Below, piece by piece: positions 6,782-14,387 of a stretch of DNA of 27,021 nucleotides. The position numbers and the translations under genes were made by a program. This DNA is from a virus. The stretch spans positions 1-27,021 of the IMG/VR virus record IMGVR_UViG_3300047496_000141. One strand, 5' to 3'. The notes below the pieces were generated by a model. That model searched no databases. It worked only from the letters and a program-made list of their open reading frames with translations, and was not told the origin of the DNA. Within the stretch, counting starts at the first letter, position 1; each line of letters starts with the position of its first letter.

Positions 6782-6810
6782 TTGCAAAAGAAAAGTACCC
6801 AAGGCATAAT
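6782..6810 (+). promoter_or_regulatory. Putative sigma70-type promoter downstream of terL
   Basis: TTGCAA (6782-6787), a 17-bp spacer and CATAAT (6805-6810) lie in the 58-bp gap after terL. It is 28 nt from the -10 to the ATG at 6839. The block AAGGCATAATT recurs exactly at 7081-7091 with a TTGCGA at the same 17-bp spacing, so this is one of a pair of matching promoters. Confidence 0.55.
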
Positions 6811-6838
6811 TTAGATATTAAAAAATAATCTCATTCAC

Positions 6839-7093
6839 ATGGACGACAAAGAAAAAATGATCAAAGTTGAGGATGCTCCGATTACCAGCAGTGTGGTAAA
6901 CAAAACATTTAACAATGCAAAGGGTTCAATCACCTTGAACTACACGCTTCGCACGGATATTGATACGGAACTCAAAGACTTTCTCCTTCTCCTCACAGTG
7001 GCTACAAAACAGGTTACAGAGGAGCTTCTCAAGTTTCCGAGAGGAGCTAGGCTTGACATATTTGCGAATATGGACCCTTTAAGGCATAATTGA
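6839..7093 (+). CDS. Small hypothetical protein (84 aa)
   Basis: First gene after terL, preceded by a putative promoter. The product has a beta-like N-terminal half (SSVVNKTFNNAKGSITLNYTLRTD) and a C-terminal helix (ELKDFLLLLTVATKQVTEELLKFP). It is not a membrane protein. Its 3' end encodes the promoter of the next gene: the CATAAT used downstream is read as part of codons for RHN just before the stop. No family recognised. Confidence 0.6.
   Translation: MDDKEKMIKVEDAPITSSVVNKTFNNAKGSITLNYTLRTDIDTELKDFLLLLTVATKQVTEELLKFPRGARLDIFANMDPLRHN
7062..7090 (+). promoter_or_regulatory. Putative leaderless promoter of the immunity-like gene
   Basis: TTGCGA (7062-7067), 17 bp, CATAAT (7085-7090), then exactly 6 nt to the ATG at 7097. 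That geometry puts the transcription start on the A of the start codon. It mirrors the element at 6782-6810 (TTGC.A plus the shared AAGGCATAATT). Confidence 0.6.
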
Positions 7094-7096
7094 CAT

Positions 7097-7273
7097 ATGA
7101 CCACATTAATATTGTTATGCATCGTTTTTGGGGCTTATTTCCTTCCTTCTATCTGGGCTTACTACGTTAACCATAAGAAGAAAGAAACTATTTTAATCAT
7201 TAATCTTTTTCTTGGCTGGACGTTCGTTGGCTGGGTAGTTGCGCTCGCTTGGTCAGGGACACAATCAAAATGA
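7097..7273 (+). CDS. Superinfection-immunity-like membrane protein (58 aa)
   Basis: Two hydrophobic segments are separated by a short basic loop: MTTLILLCIVFGAYFLPSIW, then AYYVNHKKKET, then ILIINLFLGWTFVGWVVALAW. The motifs YFLPSIWAYY and NLFLGWTFVGWVVALAW are the signature of the Imm_superinfect family (named after T4 Imm). In that family the protein sits in the inner membrane and is linked to blocking entry of DNA from related phages; many homologues in bacteria are uncharacterised. The gene has its own putative leaderless promoter and couples by ATGA to the first glycosyltransferase. Immunity function here is inferred from the family. Confidence 0.8.
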   Translation: MTTLILLCIVFGAYFLPSIWAYYVNHKKKETILIINLFLGWTFVGWVVALAWSGTQSK

Positions 7274-8169
7274 AACTCTCAATCGTCGTTCCGGTTTTAA
7301 ACCAACACGAGCTCGCAAAGGTAGCGCTCGAAGAAACACTTCGAAATCTTGATCTGAGTATTCCTACTGAGGTCGTCATCATCGACAATGGATCGGATGA
7401 ACTTTTTCAGTTCAATTATTTTGTTGGCATCACGAGGATGCATAATGATGGGAACCTTTCAATTCGCGTGGTTCGCAATGAAAAGTCAATCGGTGTCTAT
7501 CCAACATTCAAGCAAGGCATGGCAGAAACTACAGGCGATATTGTCGCCTTTTTTCATTCCGACGTTGTTGTGTGGGAGAAAGGATGGAACGCACGCTTGC
7601 TACAACCATTTGAAAGTTCACCAAACCTCGGTCTTGTTGGCTTCATCGGCTCGAATGAGATTGATTCAAACGGTGGACGTGGAGGAGGAACGACATCGAA
7701 CTTTCAAGGCAAGACGCTCTCCGGAGCAATGAGTGAGACCGGCATCCAGAATCACTGGATAGGTTCTCCGGCCGAAGCCCACGGCAAGCGCTCGCATGGC
7801 TTCTCACAGGCTGCAGTCGTTGACGGTTGCGTCATGGTGCTTAATCGCCAAGCCTGGGAGCGTATTGGCTCGCGCGACAACTTCCCTCCTCATCACTTCT
7901 ACGATCGTCTAATCAGCACTCAGATGCTTGAGGCAGGATTTATGGTGGGTGTCCTCGGCATTGCTTTCGATCATATCTCCGGACAGACAGTCAATCGCGA
8001 ACGAGAGTATCAGGTCATGGCGCACAAATGGCTCTCTGGATGTCATGGTCCTTTTTATGGACTTCCTTTCGTTGAGGGTTTCAATTACGACCTCCCTATG
8101 TACGCGACAGCAGAACGTATGTGGCTGGAAGAGTATCGCGGAAAAGGACTTGTCCCCACTCGAGTATAA
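7270..8169 (+). CDS. GT2-family glycosyltransferase (299 aa)
   Basis: A GT-A fold: the N-terminal strand MKLSIVVPVLNQHELAKVAL, the nucleotide-binding VIIDNGSDE (37-44) and FFHSDVVV (94-101), where HSD stands for the DxD metal motif. I chose the ATG at 7270 (ATGA overlap with the preceding gene) over an in-frame ATG at 7249 inside that gene. The acceptor half holds VDGCVMVLNRQAWERIG, a typical GT2 element near the catalytic base. It would transfer a sugar from a nucleotide sugar; donor and acceptor cannot be told. No membrane segments, so cytosolic. Confidence 0.88.
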   Translation: MKLSIVVPVLNQHELAKVALEETLRNLDLSIPTEVVIIDNGSDELFQFNYFVGITRMHNDGNLSIRVVRNEKSIGVYPTFKQGMAETTGDIVAFFHSDVVVWEKGWNARLLQPFESSPNLGLVGFIGSNEIDSNGGRGGGTTSNFQGKTLSGAMSETGIQNHWIGSPAEAHGKRSHGFSQAAVVDGCVMVLNRQAWERIGSRDNFPPHHFYDRLISTQMLEAGFMVGVLGIAFDHISGQTVNREREYQVMAHKWLSGCHGPFYGLPFVEGFNYDLPMYATAERMWLEEYRGKGLVPTRV

Positions 8170-8177
8170 ATAATCCC

Positions 8178-8207
8178 TTGCGTGGTTCATATATTGGGGA
8201 GTATAGT
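8178..8207 (+). promoter_or_regulatory. Putative leaderless promoter before the gene at 8214
   Basis: TTGCGT (8178-8183), 18 bp, TATAGT (8202-8207), then exactly 6 nt to the ATG at 8214. It lies in a 44-bp intergenic gap, one of the few in this cassette. It shares TTGC(A/G) and the 6-nt geometry with the element at 7062-7090. Confidence 0.5.
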
Positions 8208-8213
8208 TAGCGC

Positions 8214-8402
8214 ATGAGATTTGTCATCAAGGAACTCAAAAATGCCGTCATCGTTCTCGACGCAGAGGGAAGACTTACCGGAATAAAAGCAGAGCACATT
8301 GACTACGGCAGTGAAGAGGAGCAGTACCAAGTGATGGAGATCGTCGGGGGTGAAGGTTTCAAAGGAACAACAAAAGATTTTATTTCATATTCAAAAAAAT
8401 AA
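8214..8402 (+). CDS. Small hypothetical protein (62 aa)
   Basis: A compact, probably alpha/beta polypeptide (MRFVIKELKNAVIVLDAEGRLTGIK...) ending ISYSKK, preceded by its own putative promoter and two bases before the GT75-like gene. No family recognised. Its location inside the sugar cassette may mean a regulatory or accessory role, but this is a guess. Confidence 0.55.
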   Translation: MRFVIKELKNAVIVLDAEGRLTGIKAEHIDYGSEEEQYQVMEIVGGEGFKGTTKDFISYSKK

Positions 8403-8404
8403 TA

Positions 8405-9415
8405 ATGAAAAAAGACACCATCGCTATCGTCGCTCCTGTTCACATTCAGCCTTCTCAGAATTGGATTCAATCGCTCGATGCTGTATCGCGCGGAAAGGAC
8501 AACGTGAAAGTTATCATCGTGGATGATAGCGATGGCAAAGTGAAGCTTCCACCGAATTGGGAAGTGTATGACTATGCAAAGCAAAAAGAGGTTCTCGGTG
8601 AAGAAATGTACAAAGAGTTTGAGCAGTTCCATAAGTCATCAGCATGTAAAAACTTCGGTACGTTCCTCGCTTACGCGCAGGAGTTCGACTACGTCATCAT
8701 TCTCGACTCGGACTGTGTCGTTCCTCCGAACCTCATCAGTCAGCACCTTGAAGCTGTATCGCGCAAGACAACGCTTTGGCAGAACCCTATCAATGGTACG
8801 GATTGGTTTCCTCGCGGTTTTCCTAACTCCGGCCGAGCGCTCCCGGTTGCAGCCAACGTCGGCCTTTGGATTAACGAGTTGGACATCAACGGTAAGGATC
8901 GCGTCGATCGCGGCCAACCGCCACGCGATCATCTCAACTACGGCATCAACCGCGCGTATGGCATCATTCCTTTTTCAGGCATGAATGTTTGTGTGCGAGG
9001 CGAGGACATCCCTGCGCTTCTCTTTCTACCGAACGGAGAGTTCGGAGAGCACAAGTTTCGCCGACATGACGACATCTGGGGTGGTTACATCTTCCAGCGC
9101 ATCATGCGAGACATTCTTTCCAAGGGCATCACTTACGGCGATCCGACAGTCTTTCACGAAACGGAAGTGAACGCAGCAGAGGACGCGGCAGCCGAGCTTG
9201 GCATGGGAGCGATGGAGGACGAGTTCTATCTTTTCGTGGAGGATTGTTTCAAGAGTATGCCGGTTGTTGGCTTGGAAGATGCACCGACAGCAATGGAGTT
9301 CTTCGCTCGAGCGTTTGAAAAGAAATGCGACAAGTGGGATGGCTTTGCTTGCTTCATCCCTGCTTTCAAGTTCTGGACAAAATTATTCACGCCGGTTAAA
9401 GAAGAAACAAAATAA
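8405..9415 (+). CDS. Reversibly glycosylated polypeptide / UDP-arabinopyranose mutase-like protein, GT75-like (336 aa)
   Basis: The order of conserved blocks matches plant and bacterial RGP (GT75) proteins. They are VIIVDDSD (37-43), HKSSACKNFGTFLAY (76-90), an acidic DSDCVVPP (101-108) where plants have DDDC, WQNPINGTDWFPRGFPNS (125-142), GMNVCVRGEDI (192-202) and the late HDDIWGGYIF (221-230) equivalent to 'YDDMWAG'. Family members interconvert UDP-arabinopyranose and UDP-arabinofuranose and self-glycosylate on an Arg. Related proteins can have other donors. In this cassette it may prepare a furanose sugar for the neighbouring GT2 enzymes. The exact activity is not proven by motifs. Confidence 0.8.
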   Translation: MKKDTIAIVAPVHIQPSQNWIQSLDAVSRGKDNVKVIIVDDSDGKVKLPPNWEVYDYAKQKEVLGEEMYKEFEQFHKSSACKNFGTFLAYAQEFDYVIILDSDCVVPPNLISQHLEAVSRKTTLWQNPINGTDWFPRGFPNSGRALPVAANVGLWINELDINGKDRVDRGQPPRDHLNYGINRAYGIIPFSGMNVCVRGEDIPALLFLPNGEFGEHKFRRHDDIWGGYIFQRIMRDILSKGITYGDPTVFHETEVNAAEDAAAELGMGAMEDEFYLFVEDCFKSMPVVGLEDAPTAMEFFARAFEKKCDKWDGFACFIPAFKFWTKLFTPVKEETK

Positions 9416-10032
9416 TGACTCCACATCTTTCAATCATAATCACCGTTCATAATCGTCTCGAATACACCAAGCGCACGCTTGAATCTCTCTTTGCCTCTGT
9501 TCCTTGGGCAAGATTTTTTATTATCGACAACGACTCAACCGAGGCCGGAATGTACGAATACTTGAAAAGTGTTGCTGGTAAGAATGTTAAAGTGATCATG
9601 AATGGAAACAATGAGGGCTGGGGAGCTTCGGTCAATGAAGCAATTCGATTGATGGATATTGAGTTTCCGATTAAGACTGAGTTTCTTTTGATTTCAAATA
9701 ATGATGTTGTCTATCAGAAAGATTGGTTTCAAAAACTTTTCGCACTCTACGAGAAGTACCCAAAGGTTGGCATCATGGGAGTTTGGAAACATACCGCGCA
9801 CGGAACGCGCGAGGACTTCGGAGACATGGTCAGCAAGGACAACATGCCTGCAGTCGGTTGGCTTCTCAAGCGTTCGGTCATGTCACGCCTTGGCTTTCTT
9901 CCTGAGCACGGTCCTTGTGAAACAAAAGGAGGCAACGGTGAGGACACCGGATATGCAATGCGCGCATTAGAGCAGGGGTATTTGGTCGCTGCCCCGAAGG
10001 AGGATGTAGCTGTACACATAGATGGATACTAA
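9415..10032 (+). CDS. GT2-family glycosyltransferase, short form (205 aa)
   Basis: Starts MTPHLSIIITVHNRLEYTKR with the GT2 Rossmann-like strand, then FFIIDNDS (34-41) and LLISNNDVVY (91-100), where NND is the DxD equivalent. The C-terminal half has the 'GWLLKRSVMSRLGFLPE' acceptor element and GNGEDTGYAMRALEQGY. Lacks a membrane or C-terminal extension. It shares one base with the upstream stop codon and overlaps the methyltransferase by 11 nt. Donor and acceptor unknown. Confidence 0.87.
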   Translation: MTPHLSIIITVHNRLEYTKRTLESLFASVPWARFFIIDNDSTEAGMYEYLKSVAGKNVKVIMNGNNEGWGASVNEAIRLMDIEFPIKTEFLLISNNDVVYQKDWFQKLFALYEKYPKVGIMGVWKHTAHGTREDFGDMVSKDNMPAVGWLLKRSVMSRLGFLPEHGPCETKGGNGEDTGYAMRALEQGYLVAAPKEDVAVHIDGY

Positions 10033-10552
10033 CGAAATCAAAGGCTGGTTTCCTCCGGAGAGTGCAGCCACTCTGGAAAGGCTCATCAAGGAGCACAACA
10101 TCAAGTCGGTTCTCGAGGTCGGTACGTTCGTAGGTAAATCGGCACTGTTCTTTTCAAAGCTTGTAGATAAAGTTTTTTGTGTCGATACTTTCGAGAAGAA
10201 CAATGAACTGCGCGAGAATGGAGTGGATGTGAAAGAGGATTTCTTTGGAGAGTTCAAAGATAACATGATCAAGTCCGGCGCGTGGCCTAAGCTTCATGTG
10301 ATGAGAATGAACTCGAAAGAAGCTGCAGAGCTTTTTGTTGAAGGCACGCATAAGCCAGCAGAACTTATTTATTTGGATGCCTCGCATGATTTTGGAAATG
10401 TTCTGAGAGATATCATGCTTTGGACTCCGTTAGCAGGGAGCATTATTTGTGGTGACGACTACGATGAAAATTGGCCAGGAGTTAAACAGGCTGTCGATAG
10501 ATATTTTTATAACGCGAAAGTCGAAGGGAGGTTTTGGTTCGTAATTTTATAA
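10022..10552 (+). CDS. Class I SAM-dependent methyltransferase, Methyltransf_24 type (176 aa)
   Basis: SVLEVGTFVGKSALFFSKL (29-47) is motif I of the SAM-binding Rossmann fold. VFCVDTFEKN (51-60) is the acidic end of strand 2 that holds the SAM ribose. IYLDASHDFGNVLRD (116-130) and IICGDDYDENWPGV (141-154) fit the Methyltransf_24/TylF-like group, which methylates sugar or amino-sugar hydroxyls and other small acceptors. The gene sits between two glycosyltransferase genes, so O-methylation of the glycan is the natural guess. The start overlaps the preceding gene, so expression is probably coupled. Confidence 0.82.
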   Translation: MDTNEIKGWFPPESAATLERLIKEHNIKSVLEVGTFVGKSALFFSKLVDKVFCVDTFEKNNELRENGVDVKEDFFGEFKDNMIKSGAWPKLHVMRMNSKEAAELFVEGTHKPAELIYLDASHDFGNVLRDIMLWTPLAGSIICGDDYDENWPGVKQAVDRYFYNAKVEGRFWFVIL

Positions 10553-10556
10553 TCAA

Positions 10557-11417
10557 ATGCCAAAAGTACAAATCATCATACCCGCAATAAACTTGTGGAA
10601 GAAGTACACGAAGCCTTGCATCGACTCTATCAAAACGAAATATGATCACCGGATATTGCTCATCGACAATGCAAGCGAGGACGAAACTATCGTTGAAGCC
10701 GGTAAGCTTGTTTCCTCAAAGTTCTGCCATCAGCGAAACGAAGATCGCTGGGGTTGTTCTCAGAGCTGGAACTTCGGCATTCGAGACGCTTTCCAACGAG
10801 GATACGATTATGTCCTTGTCCTCAACAACGATGTTCTACTTCACCCGAAAGCTATAGACATGCTTGTGGCGCGGTTCGAGCAAGCGAAGATGCGCTCTGT
10901 CGCGGTGAAAGTGGACGCAGCAAAACATGCTGGCTTCCTAGGCGAGGTCACTCCGAAAGATGCAGAGATGACGGAAAGGCGTTTGGAATTTTCGCAGCTC
11001 GCAATGGTCACGATGGTCAACGAGCGCGCACATTGTCCCTATCCCGAGTTCATCTTCACTAAAAGCATCGAAGGACGTGAGGTCAACGAAGAGCAGGAGC
11101 ATCCGGACTTCTCAGCGTACATGCTCTCAAAGGAATCGTACGAAAAGATTGGAGCGTTCGATGAAATGTTTGCACCGGCGTATTTCGAGGACAACGACTA
11201 TCATCGCAGGGTCAATCTCGCCGGAATGAAAGCCATCTCTGTTCCCTCAGCAATCTATTACCACTACGGCTCGCGCACGAGAATGGAGTCTGGGACGCTC
11301 AACCTCACGAACGAAAACTTTGAGAAGAACCGCCAGTACTATATTCAGAAGTGGGGAGGGATACCGGGTCAGGAAAAGTTTGATCAGCCTTTCAACAAAT
11401 TAAAAGATAATAAATAA
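10557..11417 (+). CDS. GT2-family glycosyltransferase (286 aa)
   Basis: Canonical GT2 layout: VQIIIPAINLWKKYTKPCIDSI at the N-terminus, ILLIDNASED (33-42), RWGCSQSWNFGIRDA (64-78), then VLVLNNDVLLHP (86-97) with the NND metal motif. FDEMFAPAYFEDNDYHRRV carries the ED-type catalytic acidic residues, and AIYYHYGSRTR the late His. This is closest in style to rhamnosyl- or galactofuranosyl-type GT2 enzymes (GlfT, RfbF-like), without proof of the donor. Coding runs cleanly between the methyltransferase and the dehydratase. Confidence 0.9.
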   Translation: MPKVQIIIPAINLWKKYTKPCIDSIKTKYDHRILLIDNASEDETIVEAGKLVSSKFCHQRNEDRWGCSQSWNFGIRDAFQRGYDYVLVLNNDVLLHPKAIDMLVARFEQAKMRSVAVKVDAAKHAGFLGEVTPKDAEMTERRLEFSQLAMVTMVNERAHCPYPEFIFTKSIEGREVNEEQEHPDFSAYMLSKESYEKIGAFDEMFAPAYFEDNDYHRRVNLAGMKAISVPSAIYYHYGSRTRMESGTLNLTNENFEKNRQYYIQKWGGIPGQEKFDQPFNKLKDNK

Positions 11418-11423
11418 AAAATC

Positions 11424-12506
11424 ATGACAAAGAAAATCCTCATCACAGGTGGCGCAGGTTTCGTAGGACATCACTTCATCGAACATATCCTCAAGAACAC
11501 GGACTGGCGTATCGTGTGTCTCGACCGGCTTGATTGTTCCGGAAATCTCAATCGCCTCACGGACATGGCTATCTGGGAAACTCAGAAGCATCGCGTGAAG
11601 TTCTTCCACCACGACCTTCGTGCCGAGATTAACGATCAGGTCTGTCGCTTGCTCCTCATGGAAGCAGGAAATGAACTTCCTCAGCCTTTCGACTACGCAG
11701 TTCACTTCGCAGCCGGTTCTCATGTTGATCGAAGTATCAGCGATCCGCTCGGCTTCTTCATGGACAACACCATCGGCTCAGTCAACTTCCTCAACTTTTT
11801 CCGCGTGTTCAAGGAATGGGCGCTCAAGCCGACTTCGAAGATCATCTACTTCTCAACAGACGAAGTCTTTGGTCCGGCTCCAAAGGGCGTGGCGTACAAG
11901 GAATGGGATCGCTACAACTCCGGCAATCCATACTCGGCAGCAAAGGCCGGTGGAGAGGAAGCAGCACTTGCGTTCGCGAACACTTACAAGCTTCCGATCA
12001 TTGTCACGCACACGATGAACATCTTCGGAGAGCGCCAGCACCCGGAGAAATTCATTCCGCTCATCATCAAGAAGATCCTCAAGGGCGAAACGATGACGAT
12101 TCACTCGAATAAGGAGAAGACAGAGAGTGGTACACGTTACTACCTCCACGTTCGAAACGTATCTTCAGCTACGATGTTCCTTTTGGAGAACGGTAAAGTC
12201 CTCGATGGTAGCGGTCATGTCGGTAAGTACAACATCGTAGGCGATCAGGAAGTATCCAACCTGCACATGGCTCAGCTTGTTCACAAATTCGTTAATGAAT
12301 GGGAAGCAGAACAGGGCTTGCCTCTTTCTCCTCTCTCAACTGAAATGGTGGACTTCCACAGTTCGCGCCCAGGTCACGACCTCCGCTATGCACTTGATGG
12401 TGGACTTATCAAGTCAGAAGGTTGGGTAGCGCCGTTGACTTTTGAAGAAAGTTTGAAGAAGACAGTTTATTGGACACTCAACAACAAGAAAAAGTGGTTG
12501 ATGTAA
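11424..12506 (+). CDS. NAD-dependent sugar-nucleotide dehydratase/epimerase, RmlB-like (360 aa)
   Basis: An extended short-chain dehydrogenase. GGAGFVG (residues 9-15) binds NAD. HFAAGSHVDRSISDP (94-108) and IYFSTDEVFG (141-150) follow, where T145, D146 and E147 match the dehydration residues of dTDP-glucose 4,6-dehydratases ('STDEVYG'). Y170 and K174 (YSAAK) form the YxxxK pair. MNIFGERQHPEKFIPLII and RYYLHVRNVSSA match the substrate-binding half. Such enzymes turn NDP-glucose into the 4-keto-6-deoxy intermediate for deoxysugars. No RmlA, RmlC or RmlD appears in the window, so the host may supply them, or the enzyme has another NDP-sugar substrate. Confidence 0.9.
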   Translation: MTKKILITGGAGFVGHHFIEHILKNTDWRIVCLDRLDCSGNLNRLTDMAIWETQKHRVKFFHHDLRAEINDQVCRLLLMEAGNELPQPFDYAVHFAAGSHVDRSISDPLGFFMDNTIGSVNFLNFFRVFKEWALKPTSKIIYFSTDEVFGPAPKGVAYKEWDRYNSGNPYSAAKAGGEEAALAFANTYKLPIIVTHTMNIFGERQHPEKFIPLIIKKILKGETMTIHSNKEKTESGTRYYLHVRNVSSATMFLLENGKVLDGSGHVGKYNIVGDQEVSNLHMAQLVHKFVNEWEAEQGLPLSPLSTEMVDFHSSRPGHDLRYALDGGLIKSEGWVAPLTFEESLKKTVYWTLNNKKKWLM

Positions 12507-12518
12507 TCAGTACCAAAC

Positions 12519-13313
12519 ATGGAAACTGAAAAACAAAAATTAGACGCGAAGCTGAACAACTTCATCGGCCTCACCGCTCGCTCCAAGGTGGCCGTGATTG
12601 TGCCGATGTACGGGTATTGGAAAGACACCGAAAGCCAACAGCTCAACGAAGAAACACTCAAGTATTCTCTTGACCGTATCTACTCGAGCGTGCATGAGCT
12701 GTACCTTATCGTGGTGGCCGAAGACCGCCGTATGTCGCGCGAGGTCATGTCCATCCTTGCCGGTAAGAAGAAAGCAGGAAACTTCATCGGTGTGCCGGCA
12801 GAAGCAGGAACGACCTACGCCGAGTATGTTCGCATGGGTATGGACGTTGCACTCTCAGAGGCAAACAAAGCGGAATACATCGTCATCGTCAATCCTTGGA
12901 TGATCTGTCAGCACAATGGTGTCGATGTGCTTGTCGATCGTGCTAACCGTGCCGACGATGCGCGCATTATAGCCGGCTACGATATCAAAGGCTTGGTTAA
13001 AGGTGAAGAGTTCGATGTCTTCACGACAACGTCCCCGGTGGAGCAGCGCGATCTCAACCTGAACTTTGTAGCTATGAAGCGGTACATGGCCGAGGAATGT
13101 CCTCTCGATACTCGCTATCGCACGCACGCATTCCTCGCGCGCGACCTCGCAGCTTCGGTGTACTCCCGAGGCTACGAAGTCATCACCTCGCAGCGCATTC
13201 CGATTTTTACGTTCGATGTTGATTTCAAGGAACTCGAGTCGGAAGAGAATTTCGAGCATGACAGACAGATATTTATTGAGAAGTGGAAGTATGATCCAGG
13301 AATTTGTTATTAA
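12519..13313 (+). CDS. GT-A-like protein lacking a clear DxD motif (264 aa)
   Basis: The strand KVAVIVPMYGYWKDTESQQL, a later LYLIVVAEDRRMSREV and EYIVIVNPWMICQ follow the GT2 order of strands. Where active enzymes have DxD/NDD, this one has NPW. The C-terminal half (THAFLARDLAASVYSRGYEVITSQRIPIFTFDVDF) resembles the GT2 region containing the late catalytic and acceptor elements. It may be a metal-independent or inactive GT-A protein, or a lectin-like carbohydrate binder. Its place at the end of the cassette supports a glycan role. Confidence 0.65.
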   Translation: METEKQKLDAKLNNFIGLTARSKVAVIVPMYGYWKDTESQQLNEETLKYSLDRIYSSVHELYLIVVAEDRRMSREVMSILAGKKKAGNFIGVPAEAGTTYAEYVRMGMDVALSEANKAEYIVIVNPWMICQHNGVDVLVDRANRADDARIIAGYDIKGLVKGEEFDVFTTTSPVEQRDLNLNFVAMKRYMAEECPLDTRYRTHAFLARDLAASVYSRGYEVITSQRIPIFTFDVDFKELESEENFEHDRQIFIEKWKYDPGICY

Positions 13314-13329
13314 TTAATTATTTTTCACA

Positions 13330-14154
13330 ATGGGAAAGATTGTAAAAAAGTTTGAAGAAGAGAAGCGGTTATCACCAAAACAAGTTCAGAAAATTGCGGA
13401 TGAACGTGATGAAAGTTACAAGCCGGAGAACATCAAAGAAACTCTTGAGAAGAATGGTTTGTCAGCAGAAGAAACGATCCTTGTCACAAACCCTGTCACT
13501 GGCCGATCTGCTCAGGTAAAGATCGAGCGCGACGGCACGCCGGACAGCAAGCTCATTCTCGCGCTCGCGGACAAGACGCTCGACCAGGAACAAAAAGACC
13601 ACGTTCTCAGCATGTACCTTTACGAACGAGGCAGGGAGAGTTCATCGTTCATTGTTGATCTCATGCGCTCGAAAGGTCAGCACACGAAAGAAACTCGAGC
13701 TTTCAAATCACAGATGCGTTTCGATTTTGAAATGTTTGTTTCAAGTTTCGTAGTCTATCTGCAAAATGCCGCTCAGGTGTATGGAGATGCGTGGGGTTTC
13801 AATCCAACCGAACTTCTCGATGTCTATGTGAAATTCATCCAGGAAAACAAGGGGGTTAAAAAGGCATCGTGGAAACTTATTTTCGCAGAAATGAATAAGG
13901 ACAATCCAGATGCGAAGAAGCCTTCGATCGTTGAATGTACCAATCGAGATATGGCTGTGCGAATGATTGATGAAGCAGAGTCATTGATGAGCGCCGTAAA
14001 GAAGCAGTCGGACAAGCGCCAGGCCGAGAAAGGTTATGGCATCTACATTGGTAAGGACGGAAAGGCGTTTGGTATCTTCGATGAAAACTTTGATCACGTC
14101 GTGAAGGAAGATAGAGAAGCTATTATCAAGGAGGAAGAAAATAAAAAATCATGA
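13330..14154 (+). CDS. Hypothetical phage protein (274 aa)
   Basis: A soluble, highly charged, largely helical protein that begins MGKIVKKFEEEKRLSPKQVQ. The middle (SMYLYERGRESSSFIVDLMRSKG, MRFDFEMFVSSFVVYLQNAA) is conserved-looking. A late segment, KGYGIYIGKDGKAFGIFDENFDHV, resembles a small beta-hairpin. It follows an AT-rich gap after the sugar cassette and couples by ATGA to the next gene. With the next three genes it sits just upstream of the portal, where phages often carry head-completion or regulatory genes. No family recognised. Confidence 0.65.
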   Translation: MGKIVKKFEEEKRLSPKQVQKIADERDESYKPENIKETLEKNGLSAEETILVTNPVTGRSAQVKIERDGTPDSKLILALADKTLDQEQKDHVLSMYLYERGRESSSFIVDLMRSKGQHTKETRAFKSQMRFDFEMFVSSFVVYLQNAAQVYGDAWGFNPTELLDVYVKFIQENKGVKKASWKLIFAEMNKDNPDAKKPSIVECTNRDMAVRMIDEAESLMSAVKKQSDKRQAEKGYGIYIGKDGKAFGIFDENFDHVVKEDREAIIKEEENKKS

Positions 14155-14387
14155 CCGAACTTGAAATTTTAGATAAGGTTGTGGGAGGAATGACAATAAG
14201 GGACATGCCGGCTATGACCTTTTTTCAGTGGATTGCCAAGCGCCTTAATGACCTTCCCTCCTACTCCGCAGCAACGGTCGAACTTACCTCACTCGTGACT
14301 CGTCCTCCGATGACTCGGAATTATCCAGACTCCGAGAAAATAAAACTCATACGAAAGATGATGTCACTTAACATTGAAATCAAATGA
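14151..14387 (+). CDS. Small hypothetical protein (78 aa)
   Basis: ATGA-coupled on both sides. MTELEILDKVVGGMTIRDMP, then TFFQWIAKRLNDLPSYSA suggest helices with exposed aromatic residues. No known motif. Confidence 0.55.
   Translation: MTELEILDKVVGGMTIRDMPAMTFFQWIAKRLNDLPSYSAATVELTSLVTRPPMTRNYPDSEKIKLIRKMMSLNIEIK

Noticed and set aside
10548-10553. TATAAT before the ATG at 10557
   Set aside because: Only 3 nt separate it from the ATG, no good -35 is seen and it lies within the 3' end of the methyltransferase gene. Chance in an AT-rich end is more likely.
13309-13325. AT-rich inverted repeat plus T5 (ATTAATTAATTATTTTT) as a terminator
   Set aside because: The stem would be only A/T pairs with no loop-stabilising GC, so it is unlikely to terminate.
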